Shown here in pieces: positions 11,727 through 24,000 of a stretch of 64,000 bases of DNA. Under the pieces are notes generated by a model that saw only the letters and a list, made by a program, of their open reading frames with translations, did not search any database and was not told the DNA's origin. The stretch covers positions 496,001 to 560,000 of the forward strand of contig JABVXU010000003.1 of NCBI GenBank assembly GCA_013365365.1, written 5' to 3'. Made by a program: the position numbers and the translations under genes. Every line of letters starts with the position of its first letter. Position 1 is the stretch's first letter. The DNA is from Cruorifilaria tuberocauda. Taxonomy: Eukaryota > Nematoda > Chromadorea > Rhabditida > Onchocercidae.

Positions 11727-14700
11727 CTATACCAAAGATGAAATTTCCGGTGTTCCTGCAATGAAACATTCATACAGAAGAACTACAGATTATCTATTAA
11801 CATGAAGTACTGCCAGGAAAATAAGGGATAGTAAACGAATGAAATGTCATTCATACCAATGTTAGGTTCATCTTCCTCGCAGCTGCTATCTATGTAAAGT
11901 TCAGTTTGGTCCAACATTGCCTGAAATGACTAGGTTCCACGCAAGGTTATAAACTTATGCAACTGGATATGGATACAGGGTTTAAAAAAAATTATTTCTT
12001 TTAATGACCAGAATTTTAAAGCAACTGTAACAATAAAAGTAAAACAAGAATGTTTGGAAATAGTGGGGAGTAAGTAAAATGAGATTTCAATAAGAAATAC
12101 AGTTATAAAAAATTATTTTTAGTAAGTGGTGAACGAATGCACATTTCAGTGACCTGCAACCTTGCGCCACACTCTAAGCATTTCTCCTTGATAGCAAAAC
12201 AGTCAGTGCAATATAAATTGCTGCAATTGGGACATATTCTTGAGTTACTGAAATTGTAATACATAATGAATGCCAACGTTGCATCCTGCATGCGAACATA
12301 TTTTTGAACTAGAAACTTTCCATGCATTGAGTTCTTTTAACTTCTATATTTCTCATTTTCATAAGTTTCAATAATATTCACATCATAAATATGTTAAAAT
12401 TAAGTTACATGATCTTGAAGTTAAATGAAAAATTATCTTATTAGATTCATCATTCAAATTTATTATTGATCCTTTCCTTCAATTGACCTTGCATCGGTGA
12501 TACTAAGATCTGGTCGAAAACACCTTGTACATCTGTATTGATCAGCATTTAATATCGTCAACCCACGATTTACAAGATTTGCTCGTCCATTAATTTCATC
12601 TTCTACAAGCCGATCTTTAAGCTCCTTAAATCAAATTTTTAACTCTTTGAAGATTCTTTTGATATTGTAGAAATGAGAAGGAAACCTTTTCTTTGGCAGC
12701 TTTTATCAGTTGTGTTAGAATGTTTCTGCGACCTTCGAGAACTTTATTATACAACCATAAAGTGCGGGATTTTGTTCTTTCTGGCCAATAATACTGAGCA
12801 ATCAAGTGTCGGCATCTTGCTACATATACCTAAGAATCGACAACTTTCATTATATTCGTCTACGTGATTTTAATTAATTGAGCTTTGTATATAAATATTT
12901 CTTTTCGCTTTTACTTCCTTTTGGACCTACCATGATTTATTGTCTAATGATGGTCCATAGCTCCTGTTACTATTCCAAAAAATCAAAAGACTATAATGGA
13001 AAAATAGAACAGAAATTCGCATACATCTATAATTTCTCGTTTTATTTTCAACTATGAGTTGCAACATTTAAAATGACTATGCTCTAAAATAGTTGCCTAA
13101 GTAAGTTTTACATCTGTTATACAGTATCTTCTTCCCAATTCAATAATTCTATAGGAAGAGTTTTCAACTCCGAAATATTAATAAATGGTTTTTTATAGCT
13201 TCAAAATCGTCCCCGGAAATAAGAATTTGCAATTAATAAGGTTATAATAACTGCTTTCAAAATACAGAGTTTGGAAATATGACAGAATTGAGATCTACTT
13301 ATAGTGAAAATTAATTTAAAAAAGGATAAATTGAATTTATCACTTCCAATATTTTATCATAATTTAGTCAGTTAATTTAACCAATTGAGTATCTCAAAAG
13401 CATCATCATTAGGGACGTGCACTGGACATTCTTTAATAATGGTACTCTAATTAAGTAGAGAATTTTAGAAGACAAAAATAAAATGTGGAACACTCATCCC
13501 TTAATCAACTTATTTCACTTCAATATCAGAGCGCTGATAAAATGTTTATTTTTAATAAGTCGATTTAAATTAAGTGATAACTAATTTGATCATGATCGAT
13601 TCTTACTTGTAGAACGCACAATAAAAGAGCAATGAAGTATAAGAACATGAGTAGTCGAATAAGCTGAAAATCGGGTGGATTGGGTTCAGTGAAACACTGT
13701 CTCCAATCATCATCACCATATTGGCTTCCTGTGATTGGATGAAATATTTGAAGAATTCTCTGCAGAAGCCTCGCCATAAAACCTTCTCCTGCAGCCTACA
13801 AAACAAAATGATAAGAATGTGGAAAATACTGGATAAAAACAAGAATGAAAAGAAGAATTAAATATACTTTAAGATTGTAGAAATCAAGTCGATCTGTGCG
13901 AGTAGAATTAGACTGTAGGAATGAATAAGTAAAATAAAGCATTTGATAGGTAAATATATCCAGCAGTATTAAAAAAGTAGGCAAGAAACCGGCAATCAAT
14001 GTAATTGCAAATGCAAGTAGCATTTTCATTTTTTCCTTTGATGTCATATGTATTGTGAGTCCCTCAATATACTGCAATAAATGATGTAGTTTACACAATT
14101 TTTGAATCTTCTAACTTCAATTTAATTATTCCAACCTTTCAAAAAATATCTTTTAGTCATCGATTTCTACTTATTGGAAATAAGTTTGAGGACTTTCATT
14201 TTTGTAGCTTTTATTATCAGTAAAAATTTGGAAATGTGTGAATACAAAATGAGAATCACTAACTATTTTACGTTCTTCTGGTAATAACGGAAGCAAAGAT
14301 GGCTGTCCTTGAGCTTCCCGTATCATATCAACATTTCGAAACTCTTCCGTAATGTAGACATTATCTGCTTTCTCTTTCTGTCTATATTTTATAATATACA
14401 CTAGAGCCTGATAAAAATCATATTATCATTTGCAAATTTCTGATTTTCTTTTATACATAAGGATTTTGTTGAGATTTCAGGTAATGCAAAATATTATGCA
14501 TTTCAAAAAAATGATTCAGTAGATTCCAAAGAAAAACAAGTGACAATATATGTTGAATAAATATTTACCGTAAGCAATGTTACAACAATCAAATTAGGAA
14601 TAATAAAACTAATCATTGTCGCCAAAATATCTACAAAAGTTCTAAATCGATTCAGAATCCTTTCCAATTCTTTCCTAAATTTAGTAACAATAAACATATT

Positions 14701-17308
14701 GAATTTGAATAAAAGATGGAACAAATTGTATATTGTTTATTGTTTATACATGTATATTGTATATGTATATACACCTTGTTTCTTACTTCATTTTTTCGAG
14801 CTGGAATATATGTGTATGACTGCCTTCAACAGTATGATTCAACGAAATCCCTAATTCATCCCAGAATTTTTTTGCCGCTTTTGTCTCTTTCTATAAAAAG
14901 ATTTTAAAATCGCATTGTATTTCAGTCATGCAATGAATGAAAATATTTAAGAATGTTGTTTGAACAAGCTATCCTTTTCTATTTGAATACTGCAAATAAA
15001 TCATTCCGAATTATTCTAGCACTTCAAAAATTATGCTATATTTTTAGAGAGAATATAGAGAGATCAGATAGATCATGATTTTAAAAAGCAATAAATCATA
15101 AATTAGAATATAAATTACGAACTACAAGAAAACTAATGTTGTAATCGTTCATAACAGAGTTCATGGTAGCTTTCATTTTATCCTTCGTAAACAACAGAAA
15201 GCCAGACTTCAGACTTTCCTTTATCTTCTCTGGAATATCGCAAACCAGCTCACCAAACCTTGCTGCATCACAAATCTGAAACATGAATGTATTAAACTGC
15301 TAAGGTTAAATTCTCTTGGATTTCCTCCTTATTCCACCATTATTTTGAAAGTAGTATGATTAGAATATGGATTATTTGGTATTCCGCTATCTGAAATAGT
15401 TTCTTCTGGTTAACACCTCCAACTATTTCTATAAATAAACCCATCATTTGAAGAATAAATGATAAAAAAAGGTATTGCAGGAGAGGATGACCATTCTCAT
15501 ATCCTTCACGAATTTACAAACTGGTAATCCACGATACAAAGTAAGCCGATCACAGTTTTGGGTGCTCTCATCGAAAATTCGAAGGCACTGGAAAATGCAT
15601 TTTTTGAAGGAGAATGCTCACATTCATTGCCAAAATTATCGCTAATTTTAATCTTTCTCTGCCTTCTTAGGAATGATCATACCATCTGGTTTTAATGACC
15701 TTATATCATAAAAACGCACGAAGTAATATGGACCAATGAAGAACCGCTGGCAGTACTCTTTGACTGTGAGCAGCTGTACCAAATAATCCTTTGTTTGCTT
15801 GCCAAACCTTCAAATGAAGCCAGAAAGGAATTCGGTAAACAATAACTGTTGGCAAGAAATATTAGATAAAGAGGAAAAAATTATGCTTACTTAACGACAA
15901 TATTTTGCAACTTTCGCATAATATTCCAAAAATTTTTAAGATGTTTTGTAAAAAAACGACCTTGTTCTTTTAATGCTGACAATGAAAGCTGAAATGAAAG
16001 AAAAAAGATTCAAAAAAGCCCTCAAATCTTATAAACTTCAGTATAGTATAAGATATTCTCGGAAAGGAACAGTACTGTGCTTAAAAATTTTTGGTATTTC
16101 ATCTGACATTATGGGTATGATGTTATAAACAAATTAATCAGAACCTTATTAGTTTGCATATTAACTTCATTAATAAGTTCGTTGCTAACATGAATCGCTG
16201 AATCACTCACACAAGCAACAGATTCTGCGAGCATTTGCAAATTACGAGTTGTATTAATTGCCGGTATCTGCAAATTGCAAACATCCAAAAGTTATCATTC
16301 CCTCAGCTAACACATTTTCATCAAACCTCAAAATAATTCACATCTTATCAAATAATTATAGCAAGCATAATCTCTAATGTTTTATCTTTTCTCTTTTAAA
16401 TCAAACTGTATCAATTAAGACTAAATAATGTAACGATATCATATTTGAAAGAACTGAATAAAATTGCTGAGAGAGAGAGAAAAACAAACTTGAAATGCCC
16501 ACACTATTAATAACATAAGAATGATGGAACGAAGCCGATTAGTGGTTAACTTGATTGCGGCAATTAGGATGATAGCTCGAATGGACGGGAACGGTACCAT
16601 CAGACCCAATATTAATTGCACAACGATGCTCACATAGACTCCTAATCTATAGTTAATTACAGTTTTCTTCTTATCACTCTGTATTAAAGATTTCATTGAA
16701 CAGATTATTTCGAATGATATTCAATCCTTTTAAATTATCTGAAGGTATAAAGTGCACTGAACGCTGAGGTAAATTATTACAAAACTATCCATGTCACAAA
16801 AAAATTAAAATTGATACCGACTAGGAAAGACAGAATATTTCAGTGCAAGAGAAATGAAGAACAGAAAGCCAACAAATTCGCAAAGAAGGAAACTAGATAT
16901 AATACGCAATAAATCATTCTCTCTGAAAAGAAGCTAATACTAAGATGTAGTTGAATCATACTGGTCGAGATTAAAAATGATAGAACGAATTTTAGATAAT
17001 ACTAAGAACAAACCTAGTACCATGAGTGAACATTCGTTCATAAGCATTTCGAGGGATTGGTTTTGGATTTGGGTAAAGTGGTGGGAAAATGATGCCACAT
17101 TTCATCCAAAACTCTTTACCTACAATTAAATTTTACTACAATGTTTCTTAGAATTTTTTGCCAGTGATATTAATGTGATAACTTAACGTTTATCCATAAG
17201 AAGTTCTTCTCCAGTGACCAACCGTCCACAATTTTCTGCAATAAAGTGCAACTCTTCCAATTTTTTAAGAGCTCTCTGCTTTGACCTATATAATACGCTA
17301 ATCAACAT
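11727..17308 (-). CDS. DC-STAMP domain sperm membrane protein, SPE-42/SPE-49 (DCST1/DCST2) family
   Basis: SPE-42 and SPE-49 are C. elegans sperm membrane proteins needed for egg activation and fertilisation; DCST1/2 are the animal counterparts. Phase-consistent exons on the minus strand: 17308-17188, 17119-17014, 16676-16490, 16267-16145, 15988-15891, 15807-15663, 15587-15510, 15275-15126, 14890-14787, 14674-14569, 14407-14264, 14071-13868, 13795-13607, 12829-12686, 12624-12488, 12247-12154, 11920-11857, 11755-11727, giving about 740 aa, close to the family length. Seen: several hydrophobic membrane segments; a cysteine-bearing loop (exons 7-8, CDIP); the DC-STAMP block with the DNVYITEEF and LLPLLPEE motifs; a C-terminal zinc-finger-like region with paired cysteines (CTRC, CPNC, CTDC, CLEC), as in SPE-42. 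Exon 6 needs a GC donor or a weak GT donor, and the last two exons are less certain. The start follows a CCAG acceptor by 10 bases, but an upstream exon near 17432-17472 could also join in phase. Choosing between spe-42 and spe-49 needs an alignment. Confidence 0.87.
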
Positions 17309-17318
17309 TTTTGATATC

Positions 17319-17320
17319 CT
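17319..17320 (-). promoter_or_regulatory. Possible trans-splice acceptor of the DC-STAMP gene
   Basis: The minus strand reads TTTTCTGTTCCAG, then ten bases, then the ATG at 17308. A pyrimidine-rich acceptor this close to a start codon is typical of nematode spliced-leader addition. It could equally be an ordinary acceptor for an upstream coding exon. Confidence 0.4.
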
Positions 17321-18175
17321 GGAACAGAAAAGTCTTGCAATATTTAATGTCAATTTTATCATTATCGAAGCATTAACTCAACAAAATTACAGATGAATAT
17401 TAAGGATCTTTTAAATGCAATAACTTAGCCCGAATAAACCGTTCAATCACGCAACTGCACCAAAAAGTGAACTCAACTTCACCAATGTGAGCCAAATAAT
17501 TAAAAAATTTTCAGACTGATTTGCATACTGTGAAGAAAAGCATTGTATTCAGCAGTCCTTGCCTCCACTAGCCGCAAAAGCATTAATTTTTGAATCTCTT
17601 ACTCCCACGCGGAAACGCTTTATGCTGATGTAATGAATTCATCAAGCCAACAAGTTGTGTTTTAATCCTCCCATCTTGTGAGAGTTATTTTTGAAATTAT
17701 TTTGACCGAGTAAGAAATTAGAACGATTACCAAGCATTGATGTGAACAAACTCTTAAATAAAAAGTGGTGGTCGGCTTCGTCAAACATCTTATCCTTTTT
17801 AATAAATAAATTAGGATAGTGTAAGGATTTCGGCTTACACTGTAATTTGAATTTACATACTCAATATAGTATGTGGGTAAACAATGTTAATATGATATGT
17901 GGATATGCAATGTTTATCAGAATTGTCATACGTTCCAATAGTTTTTGTGCTTCTAGTTTTTTTAGACTTGAACGATTTCATTTAGTTGAGCAATTCACTG
18001 GTTGGATATTTAAGAAGTGCGGCCTTTATAAAAGTAGAAAAATCCTGTATTTCACACATTTTTTCTTGCAGAATTTTGTTTTGTGATCTGCTGCAGAAGA
18101 ACATGATTATACTTATTACTAACAAAATAGTTCCAAGCAACAGGAAACTAGAGAATGACTAGGGCAAGAATGAGA
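17321..18175. other. Spacer between EMC8/9 and the DC-STAMP gene
   Basis: About 0.85 kb between two minus-strand genes. It should contain the EMC8/9 3' untranslated region. Two short minus-strand segments, about 17432-17472 and 17770-17800, have coding-like translations; the first can join the 17308 exon in phase through a GTTATT donor, so the DC-STAMP gene may start further upstream. No operon evidence beyond same-strand order. Confidence 0.4.
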
Positions 18176-19793
18176 TTAGCTGCAAGCGCTTTGCCACGAT
18201 GATCGTTCTAACTTCTCATTTAGTGCTGTATTCCAATGATCATTAGCAGGATTATCTAGATGATTTTCAAAATCCATAACTTCGAGATATAATTTTGTTT
18301 GTATAGCACTGGAAACGATTGGTAACACTATTTCTTCGTTCAATATAGTGAATCTGAAATTATTTTCGATAAAGATCAGTGATAATTAAAATACTGAACT
18401 CCCTAACATTTATATAATATTCACAGTAAAAAGGAAGTCATCACCACAAAATCTCATTTACAATATTAAGTTAACAATGCGAGTTGACTATTAAAAAATA
18501 CTTCTGTTTATTTACGAGAATAATAGCAACAAACTTACCTTTTTATCTTCCACAATTTGCTGTCTAGAGTATAAACTCGAATAGCAGGTTCTATCGATCC
18601 TATGCCAAGAAGAGAATTGTCGATCTACAATGAGCGTTTGAGATATTACCTTTTGCAAATTTTCTTGCTTTTCATAAATCATTTGTCAGAAGTGGATATC
18701 TCAGTACAAAAAATCTCGTAAGTTTAATAAAAACTATTAAAATATTGTTCTAGATTTGATCAAAGTGTGGAAAAAAATCTAGCAATAAACACCATTATGT
18801 CTTAGAAGATTCTACGCATAATTATGTAAAAGTCACTGAAATTTTTATAAATTTACTTACATCATATCGCTCTTAAGCAATAACATTTCAACATTCCTAT
18901 GAATAGTTGTGGCATATCAAAGGGATATATTTAACACTCCGGTGGTTTTAACGATTATAGAAAACCACTTCGTCCTTCTTTTCATAACAATAAATTCTTA
19001 TAAAATTTTCAAAATGAAAGAAAGAATCACTTGAACGAGGAATGCGTTTGGATAATTCGAAACAATCTTTTCAGCTACTCGTACTGCGTAGGGATCAAGA
19101 CTGAAAAAAATTCTCAAAAGTCAGATTAAAAAAAATATTTTCTTGCAATGAGATCAACATTTGAAGAAGAAAAAACATTTTCTTTCCTAAATTTAATATT
19201 TCCTTGAAGAAATATCTACTTCCACCTATTGTCTGAAAGAGACTGATTGCAAAAATAGAGTCCGATGAGAGTATGATCATCTTTGACACGATTATCTGTA
19301 CATATCAAAGCTGTTTCCATAACCATACTTAAAGAAGCGCTCTCATGCAGCACGGGTATAGCATCAGTGCATATCAATTCACTGTTATTCTAAAAAAAAT
19401 TTAATATCAAACACAATTCCAATCTCATCATCGAATGCAATAATTAACTGATTCGTTAATCATAGCATTTGCAAAGTTATTCCAATATCTGAACCTTCCT
19501 AACAATTCATATTAACTACATTACGAAAAATATTCAGATTGAAAGCATAGATGTACTGCTACTATTTACTTAAGCATGCAAGTATTGTGACATTTTCTAC
19601 ATTGCATTAAATCAGTAAGTTGAACCCATCACTCAACGATCTTCCTAAATATCTAGAACGAATAATTAAGAAATACTTCAATATTTACCCTGGTTTCACC
19701 GATAAGAAAACCAACAATTGATCGATGTGGATATTTATAAGCGTGTAATATCATTTTTGCATAACCACGCAAGGTAAATGCTGGTGGATGCAT
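18176..19793 (-). CDS. EMC8: ER membrane protein complex subunit 8/9
   Basis: EMC8/EMC9 is the cytosolic MPN-fold subunit of the ER membrane complex, which inserts and stabilises transmembrane proteins at the ER. Exons 19793-19689, 19389-19226, 19100-19031, 18624-18539 and 18353-18176 join in phase to 200 aa, the usual family length. The order of features matches EMC8: an N-terminal YAKMILHAYKYPH segment, a central IPVLHESASL block, a DPYAVRVAEKI helix and a C-terminal VMDFENHLDN motif before the stop. No JAMM metalloprotease ligand pattern is visible, as expected for this pseudo-enzyme. Nematodes usually carry one EMC8/9 gene, so the 8 versus 9 label is not meaningful. The start is the first Met and aligns with the family N-terminus. 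Confidence 0.94.
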
Positions 19794-21071
19794 CCTTAAA
19801 TATTATATATATATATATATAAGGAACCAATTGGATTCCAAATTCAATACCAAAGCGATTGAACAAAACACAATTTATCATCACCTTTGTCAATATTCAT
19901 GTGCCCTAATATTGAGAACTAATTGCACATATTTCAGATATCATAAAGATACTACATTATACATTATATTATCATACCCTATGAAAAGATCTGTTTCATT
20001 AATATGTATCATAGAAGAATATGTTTAAATAAGAAAAAATATCAGAAAGTAATAACTATATATATGCAAGCAAGCCTTTTACCTCCCACATCTTATCTTG
20101 AATAGTTCATATAATATTATGCAATCTTGAGATAAATTATTTAGTAAAGTATAAAGTAACTCTCCAGAAGCAATTTTAAGTCAAATAACTTCATTTTGAC
20201 ACAAAAACAGTACTCAAAATTTTATCATCCGATGAAAACCATAAGAATCTGGAAATTAAACAACTTTGGTAAATATCAATGTGGTATAACATACACGCGA
20301 TTAAAATTTCTTATCTGAATCACAAGGTAACTGGGATAACTAATTAAGCGCACACCGATAACTTTCAGATTTGCAAGTTATTCGAGAAATAATTCGGTTA
20401 TTCCAGATTAATTTCATAAATTTAGCATTTATCATATTGTTGGAGAGTATATTATCCGATCTTAACCGAAATCCTTTAAAATAGTGTCGATGTCATTACA
20501 CGAAAAAACAAGCCATTGCGTTGCTGACACCATTTCTGAAAAAAGTCCCAATGATAATTAACGCACAAAAAAAATACGGAAGAAAGATAACGAAAGAGAA
20601 AAGATGGTATTAAAATAAAAATAATACAACTTAAAGTTCAAAATGGTATGAGCAGCTAGTCATTATAGAAACTGAATTGTTGTTATTGACGAATTATTAA
20701 ATCAACAAACACATGCTCTCAATAGACTATCTCCAAGTATCATTAATTTGATATACCAAAAAGAAACATTGTACACAAGTACTTTTCTGCTGTGTATTAA
20801 ATAAATTGAAAATTAATGCAAAAACATAAATACCAAAACAATGATGGCAAGAAATGATAACATCAGCATCCTCATAAATTTAGACCCAACGAGCTAACTG
20901 ATACACGCGGTACGGCATTTTTCAAACTTGAAAATGTTGCATCATCGCTTCTTTGAACTGCCATATTCCATATAAATACCTATAACTTACTTTAAATTTA
21001 ATTTTCAATTCATTACGTCGTGATGACAGCAGAAATATCAGAATAAAATAATAACCTCTGTTCAATTAAAT
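19794..21071. other. Intergenic spacer with a TA repeat
   Basis: About 1.3 kb between EMC8/9 and the ankyrin gene, both on the minus strand. A TA dinucleotide run (about 19802-19821) lies just upstream of the EMC8/9 start. No exon was found. It must hold the EMC8/9 promoter and the 3' untranslated region of the ankyrin gene. Confidence 0.5.
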
Positions 21072-24000
21072 TCAGAAATCATATGGATGAGGAACCTGCT
21101 CAGCATATAGTGCATCTGCCTCCATTTGTTGTCGTCTGCGCATTATTTCTGCTAGCTTCTCATACTTCAATTTGACTTCCGATATTTCCATTATTGGCAA
21201 CTTTTTTGGCTTTACTTCCAAAAAACCGGTATTGAATAAGTTCGTTTCTCGAATCACCCTCACTAAGATAACGATTCATTTTAAAAAACTCCAAATATAA
21301 TAGGAATAAGTTGGCAAAAATTTTGGATTCTAAATTGAAACTTCAATAATCGAATAAAAAAAGCACCATACCTGTTGAAAAAGATTCATGACACTGATTT
21401 GCTTTCCGCGTAAGCATGCGCATTACTTCGCTTTCTGCTTGCATTCTCAGCCGTTCACCCTCAACCTTAAAAATATTTTTTTTAAATAATCGAGTTACAA
21501 CAAATTAATACAGTTTTACAGAAAAAATATTTGTAGAGTAAATAAAATAATAAATGTTACCTGATGATAAATTTGCATATTTCGTCTTCTTTCCTCTTGT
21601 TCAGTGTAAAGAACGCGAAGTTTTGTACTTAACTTTTCCATAAACACGATATCTATTTTCTGAAAGCAGCTGATCTTGAATAATCAGTTTTCAAAATTAA
21701 ATCTATAAGAAAATTCTTCTACGTGTCCATTAACAGTATCGATAGATAAGTACCATTGCTCTCGACTGAGGCGATGACTATAATTACTTTTTGTGAGTAA
21801 AAAAGAGCAAATTTCTGGACAACAACGGCCATAAAATTGAGAATTCTCGCATATGGAAACGGTTAAGAAGCAGCAAACTAATTACATTATATTCGAAAAA
21901 GCAACTAACTTCCTGAGTTGGTAAGGCGCCTAGATTGCTTGTCGATGTATAATTTCCTTGCACAATCATATAATTATTAAAATTAGGTGGGCTTTCTGGA
22001 ATAACAGTTTCTTCAGTTGCATCTTTAGCCCAGCGTTCCTCGATCTAAAATAATTCGCTTGAGAATGCTGTAATATACTGACTCAAATCAATAAACAACG
22101 CTAACTGGAATTTCCTTATATAAGATTCGAAGTCTTACTACAGAACGGAACTTTCGAAAACCTTCGTAACTGTTCTTCTTCATTAATGACAAAGCCAATA
22201 AAGTATTTTCATCGTCTTTGTGTGCAGTTGCTTCCAAATGTGATCTATCATCTGCTATAATTTTTCCAGATATTTAAAAGTGTGAAACTGCTAGTAATTA
22301 TTACATCATAACTTTTTATTTTTATTAAAATACAGAAAAAAGTTGCATGGTACAAAAAATAAACCATCAGCACTATCGCCAGCATCATTGTTAGAAGTAG
22401 TCTGCTCGTCGGAAGTTGCCGCTGAGGTGGGGAGCATTGGCGAGGCAGTAGTTGTAGAACTACGTCGCCAACTACATGATTTCCTCTTTGCTGATGTTTC
22501 ATAGCTAATTATGGGATGATCCCTAAGTTGTCGACCGGATTGCCGAAGCTTGCTTCTGTAAATATCTTGTCAATTTGATTATTGTAAACACTTCAGAAAT
22601 TTCAATTAAACTTTATCTATAATCAGAGAGTAATTAATATTTCAGTAATACTTTCTGTTTGCAAGGAATTCTTGTACTTTCTTGGAAACAATAGATATCA
22701 AGAAAGATCGAACCTCGTAACTCGTTGTATGCTCTCATCACAAGTATTGCTGATACTTGGTTCAGGGCTCTGATGCTTGCGAGTAAGACTTTTAGTACTT
22801 CTAGTATTTCGTCTTACAACACTTGTCGTGACTGGCGTTATGTCATCCGTAGCACTTGCTACTGCTGTACCATCTTCAGTGGGCGTACGGGGCAGGGATA
22901 TACGAAGCGGAGGTACCTGAATTAACTATTAAAATCAAAAGAGTCTAACTTTTTCGCAGTATACATGGTATATATTACTTTTAAAAATCAGCAAAACCTT
23001 AATTCATTTCATTATGGAAGGATATAAGCAGCAGAGGGAATAGAAAAGTATTTTAAAAGAAACAAGATAAGAAAGAGGCTGAGGAAAATAAAAACTTTCC
23101 TTCTGCCATAGCAATGTGCACAATATAGCCGTTCATTGTTGCAAAATTATATTTTACAAACCATCTACTGTGCTAAAGTTTTTTTTTCAGTTACAGAAAC
23201 TTCGCCCGCTTATTATAATAAAAATATAAACATACGCCCAGACAAATTTTTGTTTTAAAACTTACATATATCAGATTATAAATAAATCACTTTCTATGAT
23301 TAAAGATTATCAAACTTAGACAAAACTATGATTTAGAAAATTACCTTACGACCAACCGTTGCATCAATCTTTTCATCAGTTAGATCAGATGATAAATTTG
23401 ATATTACATCCAAAGCTTCTTCTTTTTCCAGTAGAGAAGATAAGCCTTCTTGTAGAGTACCTAACATTCATAAAATTCAGTTTTTCTTTGAATTCTCTAG
23501 CTTAACCTAAATTGACCTCCAAAAACTCCACAAAACTATACTTAAAAAAAATTTCCTCCAAATTTCCAATATGTCTGACAACATTCAACATGATTGAGTA
23601 ACCCGGTATCATGCACACAACAAAATACTTGTTTGAGATAAAGTTGTAGTGGAAGTGAAAGAGGCTGTACTGGTAGTTCCAGTTTGATTAAATCGCTGCC
23701 TTTTCAGACTCGGCGATTCGCTCAGTTCTCGTTCCATATCTTCAGCAGATCCTGTTTTCTACAATTATGCAGAAAATCTAACGTATGACTGATTAAATTG
23801 AACAGACGTTAGATTAAAAATTGTATAATAAATGTAAATTGTCTAAAGCTTTTTCAATCTGTGTATCACATTCTTTCACTTTGATTTCAAAACCAATTCA
23901 TTGTAATATTTTACATGAATTTGATAATGAAACGAATCAATGTGATCAAACTGAATGAAATCATATAATAATATGGGCGCCGTCTTGATGAATCAGGAAA

